From: Neobacillus jeddahensis | GTDB lineage: Bacteria > Bacillota > Bacilli > Bacillales > Cytobacillaceae | DNA: 64,000 nt | Reading direction: 5' to 3' | NCBI RefSeq assembly: GCF_000612625.1 | Contig: NZ_CCAS010000005.1 | Span: forward strand, 62,001-126,000 | Shown here: positions 58,775 through 64,000 of the stretch, piece by piece | Numbering within the stretch: position 1 is the first letter of the stretch | Layout of the letters: each line of letters begins with the position of its first letter | Program-made: the position numbers and the translations under genes | The notes under the pieces: model-generated | What the model saw: only the letters and a program-made list of their open reading frames with translations | Database searches by the model: none | What the model was told of the DNA's origin: nothing

Positions 58775-59473
58775 TTAGTTTGAAACTAGTGCTTGATAAG
58801 AGCAGGCCTCACAGCCAGTAATCATGTTTTCGTCTTCAACTAATTCAACAGAATTAAACAATGCTCCAAACATACCCTTTAAAAATTCGTGGTGCATTGT
58901 GCAAACCGTTTCAGAGTGTTCTTGGGCCACTTCTTTAAATGGGCAGTTAAAAATCTTGAAATAGATTTTGGTTTTATCCCCATTAGTTTCAAATTCAGGA
59001 TAAAAACCGGCAAGTGTGGCAGCACTTTTTAATATTGTTAGCTTTTGGTCAAATTCTAATACTTCACCAATTGATCTCTTGGCCATTTCTTGTTCAATCA
59101 CTTCTGTTCCAAATCGCTTACCGGTTAAGAATAGTGCTTCTTTGCCAACTTCACCAAGTGAAATCATTGTTTGAATCGCTACTTTAGACAATAACATGTA
59201 GTCACGATATGGGAAATGAAGTTGAATGACATCATCGGATAATCGATATAGTCGACTTGGTCGGCCGCCTTTCCCCGTTTTCTTTGTTTCAGAAAGGAGC
59301 ATGTTTACATCCTCTAACTTGGATAAATGTAATCTAGCAACATTAGGATGAATATTAAAATTTTCCGCCACTTCTTGAACGGTTACTTCTTGATGACGTT
59401 TGGTAATGTATTGATAAATGTAATAACGTGTTGGATCTGACAAAACGTTAGTTATCTTTAATGTTTGTTCCAT
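58775..59473 (-). CDS. SufR-like helix-turn-helix regulator with Fe-S type cysteines
   Basis: The 232-residue protein has an ArsR/DeoR-type winged helix (VTVQEVAENFNIHPNVARLHLSKLE and a KTGKGGRPSRLY wing) and a C-terminal sensor part with Cys177 (NCPF), Cys191, Cys221 and Cys224 (CEAC). The spacing of about 14 and 30 resembles the three cluster cysteines of SufR, the [4Fe-4S] repressor of Fe-S assembly genes. A redox or iron-sulfur sensing role is therefore likely, though the target genes are unknown. Two GTTAAC words lie upstream of its start. It is not part of the B. subtilis layout that I know. Confidence 0.8.
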   Translation of the reverse strand: MEQTLKITNVLSDPTRYYIYQYITKRHQEVTVQEVAENFNIHPNVARLHLSKLEDVNMLLSETKKTGKGGRPSRLYRLSDDVIQLHFPYRDYMLLSKVAIQTMISLGEVGKEALFLTGKRFGTEVIEQEMAKRSIGEVLEFDQKLTILKSAATLAGFYPEFETNGDKTKIYFKIFNCPFKEVAQEHSETVCTMHHEFLKGMFGALFNSVELVEDENMITGCEACSYQALVSN

Positions 59474-59539
59474 CTCTATTCACCTCGGACCCCCATAATT
59501 TATTCCATTATAATACAGCCGTAAATACAAAGGAATGAG

Positions 59540-59554
59540 GTTAACAAGGTTAAC
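59540..59554 (-). promoter_or_regulatory. Paired GTTAAC words upstream of the SufR-like gene
   Basis: GTTAAC at 59540-59545 and 59549-59554 lie about 70-80 bases before the regulator start. The word is palindromic and recurs before the methyltransferase gene at 57258 and 57275. A role as autoregulatory operator is inferred only. Confidence 0.45.
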
Positions 59555-59701
59555 ACTATATGTTTAGAAAATGTTCACAATTACTGACTTTATATTGTAA
59601 CAATATGCGATAATTCTTCTGTTTTTGTAAGATTTTCGATTTGTCAATGTTTTATTTTTGGTATGTTTGTTAAAAATAAAAATCCAGAAAATGGCCGCTA
59701 G

Positions 59702-59887
59702 CTAATATTTTCGTCTTTTCTTTATTTCAGAATAGAGAATATAGGGGAGAATTCCAAACCATCGATACCAAAAATCAGCCTTAGTTTGCTTCCTTTCAAC
59801 CCGAATCCGTTTTCGTTCATCCTTTGGCTGGTCAGCATACTTAACAATCGTTTGCGTCATGTATTTTACATAGTCATTTGTTTTCAT
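59702..59887 (-). CDS. yqzE: YqzE family protein
   Basis: The 61-residue basic protein begins MKTNDYVKYMTQTIVKY and has a hydrophobic aromatic stretch FWYRWFGILPYILY near residue 38-51. This is the YqzE family, found at the end of the comG operon in Bacillus and thought to be competence-associated. AGGTAGGTG precedes the ATG at 59887. It lies 54 bases after comGG. Confidence 0.87.
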   Translation of the reverse strand: MKTNDYVKYMTQTIVKYADQPKDERKRIRVERKQTKADFWYRWFGILPYILYSEIKKRRKY

Positions 59888-59940
59888 GGACACACCTACC
59901 TTTATCAATTATCAGTATGTCCATTTTTGAAAATTTCAAT

Positions 59941-60324
59941 CTAATTATTTGCTTCTACCCATCTGATTAATTTTTTTGTTCTTGTATCAAAATAACCTAT
60001 TCCACTGACGGGGTCAGACCGAGAAAGAGTGAGCGTAAATTTTACCTTCTGAACATTTTCAGTCGGTGTTTCAGGTTGGTAGGTCATAATTCCATCACTG
60101 TATACGATTGTTCCCTTTACAGGGATGTTTCCTTCTATTTGCAACTCTTCTATTTTTTTGGCTGTGGAAAGGAAATAATATTCTTGTTGAAGGATGGCCG
60201 TTGATTCATGTACCATTTTTTTCTCTGTAAGGAAAAGTTCAATTTGCATGGAAAAAAACAGGAGAAATAGGATCAGTAAGCACAAAATAAGTGGATAGGT
60301 AAAACCTTGCTCATTATTCTTCAT
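59941..60324 (-). CDS. comGG: Competence protein ComGG
   Basis: The 127-residue minor pseudopilin-like protein starts MKNNEQGFTYPLILC, with a degenerate prepilin motif and a hydrophobic helix (about 8-26). In B. subtilis ComGG helps form the transformation pseudopilus. Its ATG overlaps the comGF stop by four bases. The sequence is poorly conserved outside the N-terminus, so the call rests on position as well. Confidence 0.85.
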   Translation of the reverse strand: MKNNEQGFTYPLILCLLILFLLFFSMQIELFLTEKKMVHESTAILQQEYYFLSTAKKIEELQIEGNIPVKGTIVYSDGIMTYQPETPTENVQKVKFTLTLSRSDPVSGIGYFDTRTKKLIRWVEANN

Positions 60325-60797
60325 GGGCCTGACGCCCAGTTTACTAAGGGGTAGACGGTGACTGAATGTTCTTTACCCCATGTGTCAATGACAAAAACCG
60401 TAACCACATTTTTGAAAATTGAAAAGGTATATTGTGATACATTTTGCAATATGATTTCATGTCCGTTGGAATTGACCCTTCTCCTCAAGTTTGACCCATA
60501 CTTCTCATAGATAACCGTATCACTGTCTTTAGTTAAAATTAAACGAGCAGAGAGCACTTCAGCATGAGATGACATCCTAATCTCCTTTTTTATTTGACTA
60601 CAAAATACTTCCCATTCCATGGCCTGTATACTTGTTTGTTTGTCCTTAGTATTAAGGATAATTTGGAATATCGGCAGCATAAAGAAAATAATGGTAGTAA
60701 AAATCGAAAAGGCTAGCAGGACTTCTATAAGTGTAAAAGCTTTTTCATTCGAGGATGTGGCACATTTTTGATTCTGGAAGAAAGGGAGTTTTTTCAA
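60321..60797 (-). CDS. comGF: Competence protein ComGF
   Basis: The 158-residue protein carries a prepilin-like segment EKAFTLIEVLLAFSIF at residues 18-33 and a soluble domain with strands such as DTVIYEKYGSNLRRRV. It is a minor component of the DNA-uptake pseudopilus. The start is a TTG at 60797 with only a tight AAAGG before it, and the gene overlaps comGE by about 50 bases, so translational coupling is probable. Confidence 0.86.
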   Translation of the reverse strand: MKKLPFFQNQKCATSSNEKAFTLIEVLLAFSIFTTIIFFMLPIFQIILNTKDKQTSIQAMEWEVFCSQIKKEIRMSSHAEVLSARLILTKDSDTVIYEKYGSNLRRRVNSNGHEIILQNVSQYTFSIFKNVVTVFVIDTWGKEHSVTVYPLVNWASGP

Positions 60798-61083
60798 CCT
60801 TTACACACACCTCCTTTTTACTATCTAAACCAGAGTCTATCCAAATAATTTTATATACGATCCTATTCTGAATGATTGTATAATCTGTATACGCCTGATT
60901 GTCGATCACTTTAGCTTGGAGTTCTTCAAACATAATCCTCTGTGCGGTTTTGTTTATTTCTAATTGTTGAGATTCCGCTCTTAATTCCATTAATAAAGGT
61001 AATAAATACAGACTTAACAATAATAGGGCTGACAATGATAGCAGTAATTCGAGCAAAAAAAATCCATTATTGCTCCGTAACAT
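60745..61083 (-). CDS. comGE: Competence protein ComGE
   Basis: The 112-residue protein begins MLRSNNGFFLLELLLSLSALLLL, a prepilin-like helix with the conserved glutamate five residues after the glycine. It is a minor pseudopilin. The ATG at 61083 lies inside the end of comGD; a longer frame to 61101 is less likely. It overlaps comGF. Confidence 0.85.
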   Translation of the reverse strand: MLRSNNGFFLLELLLSLSALLLLSLYLLPLLMELRAESQQLEINKTAQRIMFEELQAKVIDNQAYTDYTIIQNRIVYKIIWIDSGLDSKKEVCVKVEKTPFLPESKMCHILE

Positions 61084-61507
61084 AGAACCGTCCCTTTCCA
61101 ATTAAAAAGGTCAAGCGATAGCTTTTTCTTTTCGTTTGGATGAAAAAAGACCCAAACTTGTTCACATTTCCATCACTTAAAAATTTGAAATATAAGGGGA
61201 GGGAGCCTTCGCTAAATTTATAATTTTTTGAGTAGCTTCTCTCGATGATCATAGGCCTTTCAGTGCGCAGAATCATCTCATATTTATACTCATTTGGCAT
61301 AATCACAACAGACACCTCATGTTGGTGCGAGATTGCATATTGCTGTGCATAAAGAAGGTCTGCCTGAAGCTGGGATAACAGTGCTTTATCTTCAATTACA
61401 GAGTGATGTGGCTGCAAAGAGAAGGCTGTAATCGAGGAAATAATCATAAAAATTGAGAGTACTAATAATGACTCAATTAAGGTGAACCCCTTTTGTTGTG
61501 TTAACAT
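61067..61507 (-). CDS. comGD: Competence pseudopilin ComGD
   Basis: The 146-residue protein has the prepilin motif QKGFTLIESLLVLSIF at the N-terminus and a GspH-like beta domain. Cleavage after the glycine by the ComC peptidase is expected. The five bases between comGC and this start contain no Shine-Dalgarno, so its translation probably depends on comGC. Confidence 0.9.
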   Translation of the reverse strand: MLTQQKGFTLIESLLVLSIFMIISSITAFSLQPHHSVIEDKALLSQLQADLLYAQQYAISHQHEVSVVIMPNEYKYEMILRTERPMIIERSYSKNYKFSEGSLPLYFKFLSDGNVNKFGSFFIQTKRKSYRLTFLIGKGRFYVTEQ

Positions 61508-61512
61508 GGTGG

Positions 61513-61827
61513 TTAGTTTGTTTTTGCAACAGCTGTGACATTACCTGTTGAATCAATTACCACTTCATTACCATTTGGACAACCATTAGAATCGCTCCTT
61601 AAATAGTTTTCCTCCTTTAGGTCGGCCATGGTTGGTATTTGGTTTTTGTCCATTTCGTATGCTTGAACTTGTGCCTGTACCATTTTGATGTAGGCATCAC
61701 AGCCTTTATTGTTGATATTAGAATTGTGTTTAGCAACATTTGGAATCGTGATAATGAGTAAGACTGAGATAACTAACATGACGATCATCATTTCTATCAA
61801 AGTAAATCCATTTTCATTTCTTGGCAT
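61513..61827 (-). CDS. comGC: Major competence pseudopilin ComGC
   Basis: ComGC is the major subunit of the transformation pseudopilus. The 104-residue precursor has the motif NGFTLIEMMIVMLVISVLLI near residue 7 and two cysteines (NNKGCDAY and SNGCPNG) that match the structural disulfide of B. subtilis ComGC. The ATG at 61827 follows GGGAGGT; a longer frame upstream overlaps comGB out of phase and is not used. Confidence 0.95.
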   Translation of the reverse strand: MPRNENGFTLIEMMIVMLVISVLLIITIPNVAKHNSNINNKGCDAYIKMVQAQVQAYEMDKNQIPTMADLKEENYLRSDSNGCPNGNEVVIDSTGNVTAVAKTN

Positions 61828-61844
61828 TTTGAGTACCTCCCGTT

Positions 61845-62876
61845 TTATATCCCATCCAGTAGATGAAACATAGGTAATAGAATTGCTAAATACATGGATA
61901 CAACAAGAAATCCGATGAATAAATAAAGAACTGGCTGTATGGTTTTTAACCACTTTTCGATTAATCCTTCCATGAGTGATACGCAATGTTTACTGAAAAA
62001 TAGTAATTCTTGCTCTAATTTTCCATTTTCTTGGCCATGTTTAACGATCATTGGAAACTCTTTTTCAAAAAATGAAAACGAACCTAAAATCGTATCTAAT
62101 TTTTCTCCAGTGATTAATCTATTTTTTATCTCTGCAGCAATGTGGCTGTAAAATGGCTGTCTTTTATTTTTTTCAAAAAGGATTAGCGCTTCAGAGACGG
62201 AAATGCCACCAGATAATAGGAAGCTAAGTTGAATGGAAAAGTAGTGAGTAAATAGTAATTTGAGGATCCTGCCGGCAATGGGGATATGGGCAAGTAGTGA
62301 TCTTTGCTGCAGGACGGAACGTTTTCGAAATACGAAAAAATAATAGACTGCTGATAAAAGGAGGGTCAAAAACACAGCACCAATGGCTTTAGGGAAATAT
62401 TGATCAAAGGCATAGATGACTTTTGTGAAGAAATTTTCCTCTAGACCGAGTGATGCAAAAAGTGTTGTAAATCTAGGGAGTAAGGTGTTTTCAATAAAAA
62501 TAAATAGACAAGCAGTAATAATGATTAGTAAAAGTGGATACTGAAGTAGTTTAAGAAGCTTCTGCACATCTCTATCCTTCAATAATGCAAGTTCACTACC
62601 TTCTAACAGCGCATCTGCAAAACTGCCATGTTGTTCTGCAAAATAAACATAGCCAATCAAATCTTTGTTAAACCCAAGATTGTGTAAGGCAAGATGAAAG
62701 GGCGTACCTTTTTTTAATTCAACTAAACTCTCATATAATTCCTCCCTTCGTTTTAAAGGTAATTGAAATGCTATGGACTCAATTGCCGCGGCAATTGGAT
62801 ATCCCCTCGCTAATAATTCACCTGTTCTCTTCAAGAAATTAGCTTGTTCATTAATTGCCCATTTACGGTGTTTCAT
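61845..62876 (-). CDS. comGB: Competence pilus platform protein ComGB
   Basis: ComGB is the GspF/PilC-type polytopic membrane protein on which the pseudopilus is built. The 343-residue protein has two T2SSF repeats, each with a helical soluble bundle, and membrane helices at about 112-135, 160-182 and 318-340. The ATG at 62876 lies within the end of comGA (14-base overlap). Confidence 0.93.
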   Translation of the reverse strand: MKHRKWAINEQANFLKRTGELLARGYPIAAAIESIAFQLPLKRREELYESLVELKKGTPFHLALHNLGFNKDLIGYVYFAEQHGSFADALLEGSELALLKDRDVQKLLKLLQYPLLLIIITACLFIFIENTLLPRFTTLFASLGLEENFFTKVIYAFDQYFPKAIGAVFLTLLLSAVYYFFVFRKRSVLQQRSLLAHIPIAGRILKLLFTHYFSIQLSFLLSGGISVSEALILFEKNKRQPFYSHIAAEIKNRLITGEKLDTILGSFSFFEKEFPMIVKHGQENGKLEQELLFFSKHCVSLMEGLIEKWLKTIQPVLYLFIGFLVVSMYLAILLPMFHLLDGI

Positions 62877-63948
62877 GATCAAACACCAGCCGATCAAATT
62901 CCGATTCTTTAATATATCCGAGAGCAATCCCTTTATTGATCACTTCCTTAAGAGTGCGGTAATGAAAATCAATGGTTTCACCTTTGGCCACTTTCAGCGC
63001 AGTGTTTAGGTTTCTACCTGATAAAAGTTCAAAAACGCTCGCTCTTTTCCATCTTCCGTAGGAATAACATATAGGAGAACATTCTCCCTCACAAAATGGA
63101 CATGTCAACTCAACTAATCTTTGTGCGGTGACAGCAATGAGTGTTTGCTCAACCTCTAACCAATTCACTCCAAATTCACGGAGGCGATAAACAGCACCCT
63201 TGGCGTCCCGTGTATGCATGGTTGAAAGAACTAGATGTCCAGTAAGAGCAGCTCTAACGGCTATTTTTGCTGTTTCTGCATCCCTGATTTCACCTACCAT
63301 TATGATGTCGGGGTCATGACGAAGAATCGCCTTTAGACCTGCAGCATAGGTTACGCCTGCTTTCTCGTTCACTTGAACTTGAAGGACGGAGTCATAATTT
63401 TTTTCGATGGGATCTTCGAGTGTAATGACATTTCGATGAAATAAGTGAGCTGTTTCATTTAAAAGAGAATAGAGGGTGGTTGTTTTACCAGAGCCTGTCG
63501 GTCCGGTAAAAATAATTAATCCATGGGCATGTTTGAGTAGTGCTAATAATTTACGGGTCATTGCTGGAAATAAAGAGAGTTGATGAAACGGTATTTGTTC
63601 TTGTTGGGGTAATAACCTGATGACAAGACTTTCTCTGTTGTTAGATGGTAGGGTGGAAAGTCTAAGTCCCATTAATTGTCCATCAACCTCACAAAAAATG
63701 GCTCCACTTTGGGGGCGTCTTCTTTCTCCGATATCCATATTTGCTGTGAATTTAAAATGGGAAATTAATCTGTCGCACTCGTCTTTTGGAAGCGTTAGTC
63801 GGGGGATAAGTTTGTTGGTTAAGCGGATTTGAACGAGTGTGTCCTTCTTCCTAGGAAGAATATGAATATCTGTGGCCTGGTTCCTAGCAGCATCCGTGAC
63901 AATCCGATTAGCTAAAATTTCAATTGAACTAACAATTGGAAACACCAC
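62863..63948 (-). CDS. comGA: Competence pilus ATPase ComGA
   Basis: ComGA is the GspE/PilB-type ATPase that drives pseudopilus assembly for DNA uptake. The 361-residue protein has Walker A GPTGSGKTT near residue 149, the Asp box ITLEDPIEKNYD, Walker B IIMVGEIRDAETA, the His box LSTMHTRDA and a CPFC...C zinc-like motif near the end. The start is GTG at 63948 or 63945 with AAAAAGGAAAAGG upstream. It is the first gene of a seven-gene operon; the promoter and ComK boxes would lie beyond the right edge. Confidence 0.95.
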   Translation of the reverse strand: MVFPIVSSIEILANRIVTDAARNQATDIHILPRKKDTLVQIRLTNKLIPRLTLPKDECDRLISHFKFTANMDIGERRRPQSGAIFCEVDGQLMGLRLSTLPSNNRESLVIRLLPQQEQIPFHQLSLFPAMTRKLLALLKHAHGLIIFTGPTGSGKTTTLYSLLNETAHLFHRNVITLEDPIEKNYDSVLQVQVNEKAGVTYAAGLKAILRHDPDIIMVGEIRDAETAKIAVRAALTGHLVLSTMHTRDAKGAVYRLREFGVNWLEVEQTLIAVTAQRLVELTCPFCEGECSPICYSYGRWKRASVFELLSGRNLNTALKVAKGETIDFHYRTLKEVINKGIALGYIKESEFDRLVFDHETP

Positions 63949-64000
63949 CTTTTCCTTTTTTCCTAGCTAAATATTCGACAGGGTTCTCGCTTTTCCTTCT

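Overview
This is a 64 kb stretch of a low-GC Gram-positive chromosome that follows the Bacillus subtilis yqeY-to-comG region almost gene for gene. Shine-Dalgarno sites are strong GGAGG types, several genes start with TTG or GTG, and the protein set (YqfC/YqfD, PgpH, DgkA, CcpN, YqgP, YqzE, the comG operon) is typical of spore-forming, competence-capable Bacillaceae. The organism is probably a Bacillus-related genus such as Neobacillus, Mesobacillus or Cytobacillus, but the sequence alone does not settle which. I see no insertion sequence, prophage, CRISPR array, rRNA or tRNA.

Layout. 0-10 kb: the end of yqeY, a sigma-W type promoter driving nfeD-floA-yqfB, then yqfC-yqfD-phoH-pgpH-ybeY-dgkA-cdd-era. 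10-18 kb: yqzL-recO, a glycine T-box with a single-chain glycyl-tRNA synthetase, ccpN-ppsR, a decayed yqxD, dnaG-sigA. 18-33 kb: a catabolite-controlled acyl-CoA dehydrogenase, cccA, trmK-nif3, ispH, yqfQ, cshB-nfo, a zinc uptake operon with its own regulator (adcC-adcB-zur), a nucleotidase, ispG, yqfZ and the DUF1189/DUF456 membrane proteins. 33-44 kb: an Fnr-type redox regulator, sodA, an MFS transporter, pbpA, and pstS-C-A-B1-B2-phoU behind four phased PhoP boxes. 44-53 kb: a DUF4912/glycosyltransferase/unknown trio, rpmG, 5-formyl-THF cycloligase, DUF92, ldh, yqgO-like, the rhomboid protease gluP, yqgQ and glcK. 53-64 kb: a LysM/M14 peptidase, a lipoprotein, DUF2759, an MBL hydrolase, a MidA-type methyltransferase, DUF2626, a SufR-like Fe-S regulator, yqzE and the complete comG operon on the minus strand.

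The genes fall into clear working groups: RNA processing and translation (ybeY, era, trmK, glyS, dnaG-sigA), envelope and membrane organisation (nfeD-floA, dgkA, pbpA), c-di-AMP turnover (pgpH), isoprenoid synthesis (ispG, ispH), metal, phosphate and redox control (zur, Fnr-like, pst-phoU, SufR-like) and DNA uptake (comG).

The window is mostly core genome and I do not find a wholly new system. The parts most worth a second look are the local departures from the B. subtilis plan: the yqxD pseudogene before dnaG, the replacement of glyQS by an alpha2 enzyme under the same T-box, a terminator stem that buries the yqfC ribosome site, two cysteine-ligated Fe-S type regulators (beside sodA and beside comG), paired GTTAAC repeats near the second of these, and the uncharacterised DUF4912/GT4/46475 gene trio.
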